NCBI GenBank assembly: GCA_963575745.1
Contig: CAUYUJ010015708.1
Location: 55,001 to 97,500 of the forward strand
Direction of reading: 5' to 3'
Length of the DNA: 42,500 bases
DNA from: Prorocentrum cordatum
Taxonomy: Eukaryota > Sar > Dinophyceae > Prorocentrales > Prorocentraceae
In this document: piece by piece, positions 29,418 to 38,602 of the stretch
Position numbering within the stretch: position 1 is the first letter of the stretch
Layout of the letters: each line of letters starts with the position of its first letter
Translations under genes and position numbers: made by a program
Notes under the pieces: model-generated
Databases searched by the model: none
Seen by the model: the letters and a program-made list of their open reading frames with translations, nothing else
Told to the model about the DNA's origin: nothing

Positions 29418-29961
29418 ATCTGTTGGTGGTAGTGTTCCTGCTGCTGCTTCGCCACCGCCTGTCGCCGCGTCGTCTTCTGCCGCTGCGTCGCCCCCTTCAT
29501 ATCGGGCGCGCGATTCGCAGGGCGATGGCGACGACGTGCCGAAGAAGAAGGCTCGCATGAGCAGCGCCAGCAAGGTGGCGCGTCTGCCACTTGGCGAAGC
29601 TGTACCTCCGGGCACGATCGCTCGCCCTCCTGGAATGCCTTCTACGACGCCGCCGCCCAAGCGCGCGCCCGCTGTCCTCGCGCCGAGGCAGCCGGACGGA
29701 CCGCCGCCTGCGCGCATCAGGGCTCCCCTGCCACTTTCGCCGCCGGAGCCGCCGCGCAGGGTAGTGCCGCTGCCGCCGCCGCCGCCGCCGCCTGTGGCGA
29801 GTATTGCTGCCGCCAGCAGCGACGGCGAATCGAGCAAGACTCGTGCGTCTCGTTCAGGCTCCCCAACTTCTCCTGTCGAGAGGGACCTGGCCACGGTGGG
29901 TGGTGAGCTTGCGGGAGATCCAATTGCGGACTTCGGTCCGATTGCAGTTGGCGCAGCTTAG
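29365..29961 (+). pseudogene. Pro/Ala/Ser-rich linker of the copia polyprotein
   Basis: The open frame is non-repetitive at codon level but low in complexity: PAAASPPPVAASSSAAASPP, KKKARMSSASKVARLPLGE, VVPLPPPPPPPVASIAAASS. It ends at 29959-29961. Probably a disordered linker or nucleic-acid-binding basic patch between gag and pol domains. Confidence 0.45.
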
Positions 29962-30159
29962 CTGGATTTGCTTTTCGAGCAGGGCAAGCAGAGGAACTTC
30001 ATCGTGTAAGTTGACCCTCGATCGTTCCCACCAGAGGGGTCGAAGGGCCGCGCGGGAGAGCAGTGCGCTGGGAAACTGGTGCGTGTTAGCTGCAAGGTTG
30101 TTCCGTTCAACGCTCGGATCAACTTCCCGCGGGCATGGTCCTCTTGGTAGAAGAGTTCC

Positions 30160-30863
30160 ATGGGTCGCACCAAGGGCACCCAGTCCTGGAAGCGTATAGA
30201 GGATCGTGTTGCCATGAATTCTTCCGTGAATGCTGAGGAGTTCGATCGAGTTGCAATCTTTGTGCAGCCTGCGAGGCTCCGCGTTGACGAAACATCGTAT
30301 TTGTGCACGCAACTGCAGCTGGACCAGCATGAGATGACTACCATGAATGCTAACAGTCGTGCCACATATCGCTCTGGATTGCGCAACATCAGTATGCAAT
30401 ATGAGTTGTTATCTGCGTGTGTTGCCGAGCTGTCCGCGCCAGGCGCGTCTGCTACCGACGCGGAGATCGTCGCGAAGGTGATCGGGAAGACCGATCCGCT
30501 TCGTGGACGAGTGGGGGCCGTACTGGCCGGGGTGCTGCTTTACGTCGTCGGCATCACGTTCGCCTGCCCAGTCTCGAGCGACACGGTGGTGCCCCCAGAT
30601 TGGGGGCCATCGATGGCAAGGACATCGTCGAGCGTAATCCTGATCTCGTTGTCGCCTACACATCATCATCGAGTCATCATGTGATCAGTGATTGTTTCTC
30701 TGGCTTGGCCCAAGATAATGGTCGTGTAGCTGTTGCGCTCGGTTATGATCCTGGTTGCTCAAGCCTTGAGTTTACTGGTGCGCTGAGCGCGCGCCTCGAG
30801 TCGGACGCAGACATCGAGAGTCAGAAATTCCTTGATTTTCTCCGAGGTACGACGGAACGTTAG
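30160..30863 (+). pseudogene. Copia polyprotein segment of unknown function, one frameshift
   Basis: The frame from 30160 reads EEFDRVAIFVQPARLRVDET, QLQLDQHEMTTMNANSRATY and ASATDAEIVAKVIGKTDPLR. Near 30590 sense passes to the next frame (IDGKDIVERNPDLVVAYTSS, RVAVALGYDPGCSSLEFTGA) up to 30863. The position just before the GAG-pre-integrase is where a protease is expected, but no DTG/DSG motif is visible. Confidence 0.4.
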
Positions 30864-31293
30864 ACAGGATATATTTGCACTCGCAGCTCTCCCCGCTGAA
30901 GCCGCAGAGGCGAGAGTTCGAGGCGATGTGGGCGTCGCTGCAGTCTCCAAGGAACGCCTGCGAGATGAAGAACCAGATATCCTGGAACAAATCAACCTAC
31001 CTGGCGAGCCAAAAAACGAAGGAAAGGGAAGGAAAGCGCGGTTGAGAATCCCGCTCCGCACAAGGGTCGCCGTCAGACGACCGCACAGACAGTTTGGTCA
31101 TGTGCCAAATCGTGTTCTCGTACAGCTATTGAGAATATCCAGCATGTCTTCGGACTACATTGAATCTGCCGAGACTTATCGATTTGAATCTTGCGAACAT
31201 CGCAAACCGTTAGCTCAGACTCACAAGGCTGCCTTGCCCAGGAAGCTCTGCTTCAACCGTGAAATCGGTATCGACTGTCTAGAGGTAGAGTAG
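30832..31293 (+). pseudogene. GAG-pre-integrase zinc domain and start of integrase
   Basis: RRPHRQFGHVPNRVLVQLL gives the two His of the HHCC zinc-binding domain; FESCEHRKP gives only one clear Cys. EIGIDCLEVE contains the first catalytic Asp of the integrase core (codon at 31272). The frame then ends at 31291-31293 and sense continues in the next frame. Confidence 0.75.
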
Positions 31294-31304
31294 AGGACAA
31301 CAGT

Positions 31305-31929
31305 GGAGGACATTTCACCTTCCTAGACATAGTGTGCCTTGGTGCAACATTGCAGCGCGTGGTCTTTGTCAGGCAAGGAGGTGGTGCGCCATCTTCGAGA
31401 GCATGCCGCGCTGCACTTCAGCAGCGCTGGTGTGCATGGGCAGGTGAGCCCAGACGAATGGTGTTAGACCGTGGACGGCGCAACAGAGGAGTGTTTCTGC
31501 AATGTGTTAAGAGTCAAGGGATCGACCTCCGCGACGCCGGAGACGAGTCCCCCGAGCAGATAGGCCGCACCGAGAGACACGGTGGTCTTGGGAAGAACAT
31601 CGCCAAGAAGGTGGTGCACGACAAGATTGCTTCCGGACTCGATGAAGTCATCTCTACTGCATCAGAAGTCGGCAACGCGAAATGAAAGGCCACGAGTCGG
31701 CGGGTTTGCGCCTGCTCAGTGGGTACTCGGAAAGATGCCTCGTGCCCCAGGGAGTCAATTCGACGACGAGGAAGCTTTCGACTTAGGCGTGCTTGCGAAT
31801 GTTGCAGAGGACGGAGCCATCGAGATTTCTCGCCATGCTGCGATCCGGGCGTCTGCCAGAAAAGCATTCGCAGAACGCGACGTCGGGGGTGGGGCGGCAA
31901 GGGTTAGCTGGCAAATATCAGGTAGGTGA
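31305..31929 (+). pseudogene. Integrase catalytic core, frameshifted
   Basis: EDNSGGHFTFLDIVCLG leads into WCAWAGEPRRMVLDRG, with the second Asp at 31467-31469. GIDLRDAGDESPEQIGRTER has the catalytic Glu at 31572-31574, exactly 35 codons after the Asp, as in D-D-35-E integrases. At about 31680 the frame shifts again to PRVGGFAPAQWVLGKMPRAP. All three acidic residues survive, but in two frames. Confidence 0.8.
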
Positions 31930-32713
31930 TATAGCGTGCTTCCGCAAGAGGCCGACCGACGGCGAGATTACCGCTAAGTGGAGCATTGGTTCTCGTGTCG
32001 TTGGATTCGATGGCAAGATCGCATGGGTTATCACAGAGAGTTGGCCTGTCTGCGTGGCTGTCGACAGGCTTCGACCGCGTGTGGCGGCGGAAGCCTTGGC
32101 TTGCCGATATCTCTCTAAGCACCGTGACGGTGGCGTTGAAAGGTATGCACCTCCAGACGGGCAACAGCAGTCATTCGTGGACGAAAGACGCGAGCTGCCA
32201 GAACCACGGGCGCAAGAACATTCTCCGCAAGAGCTGCCGGGGATCCCAGGAGACCCCGAGTTCATAGAAGAAGTACTTCGCCAACTGGAAGAATATGAAC
32301 TGTCTGGTGCAATGGTCGTTCCTGTGCCGCCCGCGACGAGATCGCCGCAAGTGACTCGTGCGCCCCTTCAGAGGTCGCTACTAGACGACGCCCCGCACGT
32401 TGTGCAGAGTCGTAGCGGAGTGATGCGCAGAAGAGTCGAGAATGCCGATGGTAGCACGGGAAGGGTGTCCGATTCTGTCTCGGAGCCAGATGGCGAACCA
32501 GCGAACCCACTTCTTGAGACCATGCGCAGGGCCAGAATATCAGGGCCGGGCATGGATCTTCTAGGTCGTAGAGAAGCTTCACTTGCTGTTAATCTACATG
32601 AATCGCTTGTTGGATTCTTCAATGAGAACACCGTTCTGGAGCCGCAATCCAAGAATAAGATAAAGAGTGTAACGGATCTGGTATATCATCATCGACTATC
32701 TGAGGACATGTAG
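31793..32713 (+). pseudogene. Integrase C-terminal part and spacer
   Basis: KYQVGDIACFRKRPTDGE and IGSRVVGFDGKIAWVITESW followed by VCVAVDRLRPRVAAEALACR form the small C-terminal domain usual after copia integrases. It is followed by an acidic, Pro-containing spacer (EFIEEVLRQLEEYEL) up to the stop at 32711-32713. The region is open for about 300 codons, the best preserved of pol. Confidence 0.7.
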
Positions 32714-32739
32714 TTGCAGTTTACGATGGGCAGGACAAG

Positions 32740-33561
32740 ACAATTGGGGAAAATGGCGGCAGTTCAGCGCCGCCGTGCCCAGTGATTCCGTGGAACTGCA
32801 AAATCTTCCCGACGGAGGATGCCGCATGGCACCAGCGCGATGGATTGAAATTGGCAAGAAGGAACATCTCCGTAGACCAGGTGGGCCTTCGGTTGCACCG
32901 CAGTACAAGAGTAGACTTGTCGTGCGTGGATATCTGGAAGAGTCGTTGGGTTTCCGCGCGGGTTCGCCAACCTGCGAACTAGAAGGGTTAAGGCTGATAG
33001 TATCATGGGCTGCCGGCGCAGAGAGGATGCTCAAGTGTGCCGACATGACATCTGCGTACTTCGAGGGTCAGGAACTCGACCGCCTCATGCTGCTCGAGCC
33101 ACCGCCTGACGGACTCGAAGGAGTGCCGGATGGTGGAACACTGATCGCGCGTATGCCTATGGCACGCGTGACGCAGGACGAGGTTTGTGGAGGAAAAAAC
33201 GCAGAAGGTTTGAAGCTCATGGTCTGAAGGAATCGTATCATGCCTGCCTTGTTCAGTATTCACAATGACTAGAACGAGACCACGTGTATGTTGGGTACAC
33301 ATGTGGATGGCATACTGTGGGCTGCAGATGATGGAAAGTCACAGCATCATCGATTCGGTGATAGCAGTGTTTGATACTCACAAGATCAAATCGGATAACT
33401 TATGTTATTGCAGTTTAGAAGTTGTTCGAGATGAAGATTTCGCGGTGGGTTTCACGGCCAAGGGCAATATTGATAATATCGAAGCTGTTTCCTATCCTAG
33501 AGACAGTCCCATCACGAGAACATGCAGTGTGGGGAGACAGCACAGTCTAGATCGGTCGTAG
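32740..33561 (+). pseudogene. Copia reverse transcriptase (RVT_2), frameshifted, active-site Asp lost
   Basis: GKWRQFSAAVPSD leads to ARWIEIGKKEHLRRPGGP, YKSRLVVRGYLEES and CADMTSAYFEGQELDRLMLL, which holds the motif A Asp near 33042. Around 33160 the frame breaks, and TRDAGRGLWRKKRRRFEAHG follows in another frame. Motif C is THVDGILWA at 33297-33323: the usual Y/H-V-D-D has become HVDG, so one of the paired catalytic Asp is gone. IIDSVIAVFDTHKIKSDNL is the connection after motif C. Confidence 0.82.
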
Positions 33562-33759
33562 GTGCTTTGTTATGGGTTGCACGTCAGTGTTAACCTGAGC
33601 TATTGTATCGTGTGAGCCGTTTGCAGACAGCAGTGCGTCACCCTAAGGTGCCCCATCTCAAAGAAGCCAGCCGTGTATTAGAAGAGGCAACTCAGTCCGC
33701 CAACTGCGGGTTCGTATTTTGAAGGTGGAGCTGTTTAGGGGAATCGAGATATGATCGTT

Positions 33760-34312
33760 CTTATTGTGATTGACGCCAGCTGGGCAGGATATGGACATTG
33801 TCAAGGGTAGTATCGAGCCTCTCAGGTCACGGAGGGCTAGGTTCAATGTGCTCGCAGGGCCTGGATTCATCGAGGGGAACCGTGATCATGTTCACCCTAT
33901 CTGTATATCTAGTAAAGTGATCAAACGAGTATGTAATTCGACGCTACAGGCAGAGACTCTGGCTTGTTTATGGGGTGTAGAATCTGGTGTGCGCATTCGT
34001 GCCGCCATCGCAGATGCGCGTGGAATTCTTGGCGCAGGAAAGAAGCTGCCAACCAATTCGGAAGACAAATCGGCCATGTCTATGAGACACTTATAGATGA
34101 CGGATTGTGGCAGCCTTGAGGAACACCTAATAGCCCCAACTATGGGTAAGACAGAAGATAAGCGCTTGAGTATCGATTTGGGTAGTTTAAGACAGGACAT
34201 ATAGACTAATGGAACGGAAGAAGTATATATTCTACATCCACGGATGTTTTGTGATACGATCCGATGGATCGGTACAAGTATTATGGCTGTTGATTGTCAG
34301 ACGAAGAATATG
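33760..34312 (+). pseudogene. Copia RNase H, frameshift and two TAG stops
   Basis: VIDASWAG (Asp near 33772) is the first motif. After a frame change come CISSKVIKRVCNSTLQAETL (Glu) and RIRAAIADARGIL. MRHL is followed by TAG (34093-34095) and then MTDCGSLEEHLIAPTMGKTE in the same frame; a second TAG (34201-34203) follows LSIDLGSLRQDI. The frame goes on to IRWIGTSIMAVDCQTKNM, the usual C-terminal motif. At both TAG positions relatives carry Trp. RNase H would remove the RNA template. Confidence 0.8.
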
Positions 34313-34334
34313 CCTATACGAAGGGATGGGCTCG

Positions 34335-34525
34335 ATTCGGGTCGGTCCAGTTCTGCAGCCGGTTCGGTTTCACTTGGCCAGTTCGGTTTTGACGTCCGTT
34401 CGATTTCGGCCGGTTCGGCTTGGGTTTGCCGCTGGTTCGGTTCGGTTCCGGTTTTTGCGCGGTTCGGTCGGACCGGTTCGGTTCGGTTCGATTGGCCGGT
34501 CCGATTCGGTTCGGCCCATGGTCGG
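34335..34525. repeat. GGTTCGG minisatellite, left block
   Basis: CCGGTTCGGTT and TTCGGTTCGG words every 5-15 bp on the plus strand. Confidence 0.8.
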
Positions 34526-34579
34526 ATGCGACGTCGGGCGCCCCGCGCGCGTAAGCGACGACCCAGTTTGAAAACAAAA

Positions 34580-34700
34580 AAAGAGGAGGAGGTGGAGGAG
34601 GAGGAAGATGATGATGATGAGGAGGAGGAGGTGAAGGAGGAGGAGGAGGAGGAGGAGGAGGAGGAGGGGGAGGAGGAGGAGGAGGAGGAGGAGGAGGAGG
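34580..34700. repeat. (GGA)n array
   Basis: GGA with a GATGATGAT interruption. Confidence 0.93.
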
Positions 34701-34704
34701 ACCA

Positions 34705-34866
34705 GGGGGGTCCAGACCGGGGGGTGCGAACGGGGGGGGTCCGGACCGGGGGTGTTCGGACCAGGGGGGTCCGGGCTGGGGGGGTCCGGACCGGGGAGGT
34801 CCGGACCGGGGTGTTTGGACCGGAGGTCCGGACCAGGGGGGTCTGGACCGAAAGGGTCCGAATCGG
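34705..34866. repeat. GGTCCGGACCGGGG minisatellite, left block
   Basis: GGTCCGGACC, itself a palindrome, alternates with G runs at a spacing of about 15-20 bp. Confidence 0.88.
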
Positions 34867-34869
34867 GCC

Positions 34870-35847
34870 GAAATGCCCAAAAACAAGTTCATGGTAGTTG
34901 TGGGGAAGTTGTGGTATATCATGTTAACTTGACTTTCCAGATCTTAACTTGATTTTCCACATCTGAACTTGATCTGCCAGATCTTACATAACTTGAACGG
35001 TGCGCATTGTGGAATATACGGTTTTTTTTGTATAAAAGCCGCGTTTTTCAGCGAACGAGTTGCGGGGAAGTTAGGTTTTGGAGGGGTTCTAGTTGTGGAA
35101 GTTGCGTTCTAGTGTTTTTTTTTTTTGTTTTTTTTTTTGTTGTTTTTCTTTTTTTTGTTGTTTCCATTTTTATATATATAAAAATGCTTTGCGAACATAG
35201 GCTTTCTACAATTTCTTATTTTCTAAACAGAAAATGCGTTATGTCTGCCCCCATAGCGTTGTATTGATGGTTTGTTTCTCGAGCGGTTTGCGATGCAATC
35301 AATCATGCGCTTCGTGCCCCCTTCGTCTCCTCCCTCTCCTCCTTCTCCTCCTTCGCCTTCTCCTCCTTCCAACGTACCAAGCTCCTCCTCCTCCGTCTCC
35401 TCCTTCTCCTCGTCCTCATCCTGCTTCTCCTCCTCCTCCTCCTCCTCCTGGAGCCTGGAGCGTGAAGGTCTGTATTTCCTCCAGGATGAGGAGGAGGAGG
35501 AGGAGGAGGAGGAGGAGGAGGAGGCCGAGGAGGAGGAGAACGAGGAGGAGGAGAACGAGGAGGAGGAGGAGGAGGAGGAGGAGGAGGGGGAGAAGGGACG
35601 AGGAGGAGGAGGAGGGGAGGAGGAGGAGGAGGAGGAGGAGGAGGATTTGTTTCGTTTTTGTTTTTTTTGTTATTTGCATAAACAAACTAAGCAGACAAAC
35701 AAGAGAGGTTGAATATTGGGGGAAGTTAGGGGATAGAGTGGTTTTTTTTTCAAAAAAACAAGCAAAACATTAGAAGCTGTCTTCCACAACTTCAACCCAA
35801 CTCCCACAACTTGTCTTGAACTATCAGAATTTGTTTTTGGCCATCTC
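34870..35847. mobile_element. 978-bp AT-richer fold-back element inside the GGTCCGG minisatellite
   Basis: The left end reads GAAATGCCCAAAAACAAGTT and the inverted right end GAGATGGCCAAAAACAAATT. The arms continue with TAGTT and several GTTGTGG words for about 70 bp. Next to the left arm is a perfect-period 20-bp repeat (three units from 34924, each containing AACTTGA). The middle is T-rich with the palindrome TTTTTATATATATAAAAA at about 35166 and, at 35325-35645, a TCC tract facing a GGA tract. The base composition differs sharply from the surrounding G-rich DNA. No ORF with a domain. Confidence 0.65.
35325..35645. repeat. TCC tract facing a GGA tract (large imperfect hairpin)
   Basis: TCC-rich (35325-35450), then about 35 bp of unique sequence with CTCCAGGATG, then GGA-rich (35485-35645). 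The two arms can pair. Confidence 0.85.
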
Positions 35848-35849
35848 AG

Positions 35850-36530
35850 GGGGGGTCCGGACCGCGGGGGTCCGCACCGGGGGGAGGTCCGACCAGGGGG
35901 GGCCGTCTGGACCGGGGGGGGTCCAGACCGGGGGGGTCCCGCCAGGACCTGGGGGGTTCGCCGGGGGGGGGTCCGGGGGGGGGGTCTGAAGACCGGGGTC
36001 CAGACCGGAAGGGTCTGGACCGGGGGGTCCGTGGAGCGGGGGTGTCCGGACCAGGGGTGTCCGAGCCGGGAGAGCTCGGACCAGGGTTTGCTCGGACCAG
36101 GGGGGTCCGGACCGGGGAGATCCGCGCCGGGGGGGTCCGGGCCGGAAGGGCCTCGGGAGGTCCGGACGGGGGGGGTTCAGACCGGGGGGGTCCAGACCGG
36201 GGGGGTCCAGGGGGGGGTGTCCAGACCGAGGGGGGGGGGTCTGGACCGGGGATGGGTCCGGACCGGGGAGGGGGTCTGGACTGGGGGGGAGTCCGGACTG
36301 GGGGGGGGTCCGGACCGGGGGGGGCTCCAGACCGACGGGTCCGGACCGGGGGGGTGTCCGGACCGGGGGAGGTCCGGACCGGGGCGGGGGTCCAGACCGG
36401 GGGGTCCAGATCGGGGGGTCCGGACCGGAGCGGGGGTCCAGACCGGGGGGGTCCGGACCAGGAGGGGTCCAGGCTTGGAGGGTCCGCGGACGGTTTTTTT
36501 TGGACCAGGGGAGGTGCGGACAGGGGGGGT
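35850..36530. repeat. GGTCCGGACCGGGG minisatellite, right block
   Basis: More than 30 copies of (G)nTCCGGACCGG or TCCAGACCGG words, about 20 bp apart, same strand as the left block. Gly-rich ORFs are artefacts. Confidence 0.92.
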
Positions 36531-36760
36531 CCCGGTCCGGTTTGGTTCCCGTTCGGTTCCGGTCTGGTTCTCGTCGTTTCGGTTCGGGGGCCGCCCCGGT
36601 CTGGTTCGATTCCAGTTCTGGTTCGGTTCGGTTTTCTCCGGTTCGGTTCTGAATTCGGTTCGGTCCGGTTCGGTTTTTGATTTTCTTTGTTTATGGCCGG
36701 TTCGGTCCGGTTCGGTAACGGGTAACGGTTATCGGTTTTCGGTCCGGCTGGGCCCCTTCA
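36530..36760. repeat. GGTTCGG minisatellite, right block
   Basis: CCGGTTCGGTT, GGTCCGGTTCGGTT and GGTAACGGGTAACGG words, same strand as the left block. Confidence 0.8.
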
Positions 36761-36791
36761 TGTTTTTAAGATCGGACGTGTTAGTTCGTAT

Positions 36792-36881
36792 GACGTAAGT
36801 CCAGACCTTGAATCTACCTTAGAGAAGGTCAAGAAACAACGTGCGAGGGCCAGAGTGAATGCTATCCCACCGAGGAAGTGA
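36792..36881 (+). pseudogene. C-terminal basic tail of copia pol, beyond the insertion
   Basis: The plus strand reads DVSPDLESTLEKVKKQRARA and VNAIPPRK before TGA at 36879-36881, a typical basic tail following copia RNase H. It shows that the composite block was inserted near the end of pol. Confidence 0.6.
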
Positions 36882-37013
36882 GTGGCAGAGTCCTGCCTGC
36901 CTTTGACTTGAGTAATCCCAACATGGGAGTACTCCTTTTACTGCCCCTAGGGGCTTACTGAGACCAGTGGTACTGCGCGGTCTGCCGGCTAGCTCGTGAT
37001 AGCGTTTCACGGG

Positions 37014-37119
37014 TGTGAGATAGTGCGTGTGTCACGTGTATATGCGCCACTCGCCGCCGTTTGACCTCTAGGGGTCCCTCTTTGCCATTGCGCTAAGGCT
37101 AAAACGCATCATAATCACA
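37014..37119 (+). repeat. 3' LTR, 106 bp
   Basis: Starts TGTGAGATAG, ends AATCACA, directly followed by the CTTTA target duplication. The sequence before it (TTTCACGGG) is a poor polypurine tract. It shares with the 5' LTR GTGTATATGCGCC, GCCGTTTGACC and CGCATCATAATCACA. Confidence 0.9.
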
Positions 37120-37124
37120 CTTTA

Positions 37125-37680
37125 CCATACACCACAGTATCTTGGCGCCACGGCGCCACCGCTCCGTTCCCAGAGGGACCGCGCACTGGCGCGCACGCGA
37201 GCGTCCGTCCGTCCGTCCATCCGTCTCGTTTTCGGTCGCAAATCATGGGTGCCTTGTATACCCTCTTAATTCCGCCTTCAGCGTCGACTAGAAGCGATGA
37301 GCGCTTGGGAGCCGATGAGATAGCCCAATTTAGGGTCGAATAGTGTCGAGCAGCGCCGATTTAACGTGGATCAAGCGTTGATTTAGCGTCGACTAGCGTC
37401 AATTCGCAAGAGCCGACAGGATGGTACGGGAGGCCCCCATGAGTTGCCACCGAAGTCCTCCCTCCTCTTTTCTCCTCCTGCCCTTCCGCATGTGGCTACT
37501 TCGGTCTTGTAAAGCCCTGCGTCCAACCCAAAACGAAGACGCGCCGCGAGTATGTTTACAGAAGTTCCCCCGGTGAGTTTCCCAAAGCTTGTTCTTTTTT
37601 CCAGCTTTTGAGTCACTCTTGTGATGGCGGGAATCCTGGAAATCCGTCCTGCTCTTTCCCCCTGCCCCGCCAGGGCCCTC
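37125..37680. other. Right flank of the copia element; no gene seen
   Basis: Contains a short GTCC repeat (37203-37226) and several GCGTCGACTAG-like words (about 37280-37400). A pyrimidine tract ending in AG (TTTTTTCCAG, about 37600) could be a plus-strand acceptor, but no convincing exon follows. Confidence 0.35.
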
Positions 37681-37682
37681 GG

Positions 37683-38078
37683 CCTCCTCCTCCTCCTCCT
37701 CCTCCTCTTACTTCTCCTCTTCCTTTTTTCCTCCCTCATGCACGATGATGCCTGTATTCACATTTTCCCCCATGCCCGCATGGCGGCCCGAATTTTGTTC
37801 GATCGGAACTAAAATTGACTAAACCTCCGCCTCCTCTCTCGTCCTGCTCCTTCCCCTCCTCCTCCTCCTCCTCCTCCTCCTCCTCCTCCTCATCATCCTC
37901 TTGCTCTCCTCCTCTCCTCGTCGTTTCGTCCTCCTCTCCTCCTCCTGCTCCTCCTCCTCCTCCTCCTCCTCCTCGTCGTCGTCGTCCTCCTCCTCCTCCT
38001 CCTCCTCCTCCTCCTCCTCCTCCTCCTCCTCCTCTCTCGTCCTGCTTTCTCGTCCTACTTTTCCTCCCTGCCCCACCA
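37683..38078. repeat. TCC-rich tracts
   Basis: Three TCC arrays (37685-37735, 37855-37895, 37940-38035). The CCCTGCCCCxCCAGGxCCTTCGG junction occurs twice (about 37660 before, 38070 after), as diverged copies of a pyrimidine-AG boundary. Confidence 0.88.
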
Positions 38079-38080
38079 GG

Positions 38081-38280
38081 ACCTTCGGGCGCGGCCTGGC
38101 CCACCCCGCCGAGGGCACGGACGGCGCCGCGCCGCGCCAGGGGGCGCTCGCCCGCAGCGTGCAGGCGTTGGGGGCGACGCTCGGGGGGGGGGCGCGGGCT
38201 CAGCCCGGCGGCGAGCGAGCGGGGACGTCTTCGAGGTTCGAGGTGGTGGTGGTGGAGGAAGGGGACGAGGAGGAGGAGGA
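38081..38280 (+). CDS. Possible exon after a pyrimidine-AG acceptor (unknown protein)
   Basis: After CCCTGCCCCACCAG the plus strand reads TFGRGLAHPAEGTDGAAPRQ then ALARSVQALGATLGG and FEVVVVEEGDEEEE, nearly all codons ending in G or C, before running into GGA repeats. The preceding TCC array would serve as an over-long polypyrimidine tract. No downstream donor or partner exon is identified. Unknown family. A minus-strand frame is also open here. Confidence 0.35.
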
Positions 38281-38602
38281 GGAGGGAGGAGGGAGGAGGG
38301 AGGAGGGTGGAGGGAGGGGGATGAGGTGAGGAGGGAGTGGAGGGAGGGAGGGAGGGAGGGAGGGAGGGAGGGGGGGGGAGGGGAGGGAGGGAGGAGGGAG
38401 GATTCAGGGAGGAGGGAGGAGGGGAGGAGGGATGATGGGGTGGGAGGGAGGGAGGGAGGGAGGGATGGGAGGAGTAGGAGGGGGGAGGGAGGAGGGAGGG
38501 AGGGGGGAGGGAGGGAGGGAGGGAGGGAGGGAGGGAGGGAGGGTGGAGGAGGAGGGAGGAGGAGGAGGAGGAGGAGGAGGAGGAGGAGGAGGAGGAGGAT
38601 GT
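38255..38602. repeat. GGA, GGGA tetranucleotide and GGA tracts
   Basis: GGA (38255-38330), then (GGGA)n with interruptions (38335-38545), then GGA (38550-38600). Confidence 0.94.

Larger units (their letters stand above)
34313..36791. mobile_element. Composite block inserted in copia pol, ~2.48 kb
   Basis: Pol sense is lost after the codon at 34310-34312 and resumes at 36792. Between lie, in order: GGTTCGG array, GGA array, GGTCCGG array, fold-back element, GGTCCGG array, GGTTCGG array. ATACGAA near the left edge (34316) is mirrored by TTCGTAT at the right edge (36785), which could be short inverted ends. No coding domain is seen inside. Confidence 0.6.
25014..37119 (+). mobile_element. Complete but decayed Ty1/copia-type LTR retrotransposon, 12.1 kb, with nested insertion
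   Basis: The element is bounded by the 5-bp direct repeat CTTTA (25009-25013 and 37120-37124). It has two alignable LTRs starting TG and ending CA, a tRNA primer site after the 5' LTR, and gag, integrase, RT and RNase H in copia order (integrase before RT). About 2.5 kb (34313-36791) is a later insertion inside pol, so the original length was about 9.6 kb. All coding modules carry frameshifts or stops; it cannot be active as it stands. The long stretch between gag and integrase contains extra domains. Confidence 0.92.

Noticed and set aside
34313-36791. Inverted duplication around the fold-back element
   Set aside because: GGTTCGG reads on the same strand on both sides, so the blocks are not inverted copies.
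36031-36798. 255-codon Gly-rich ORF
   Set aside because: Product of the GGTCCGGACC minisatellite.
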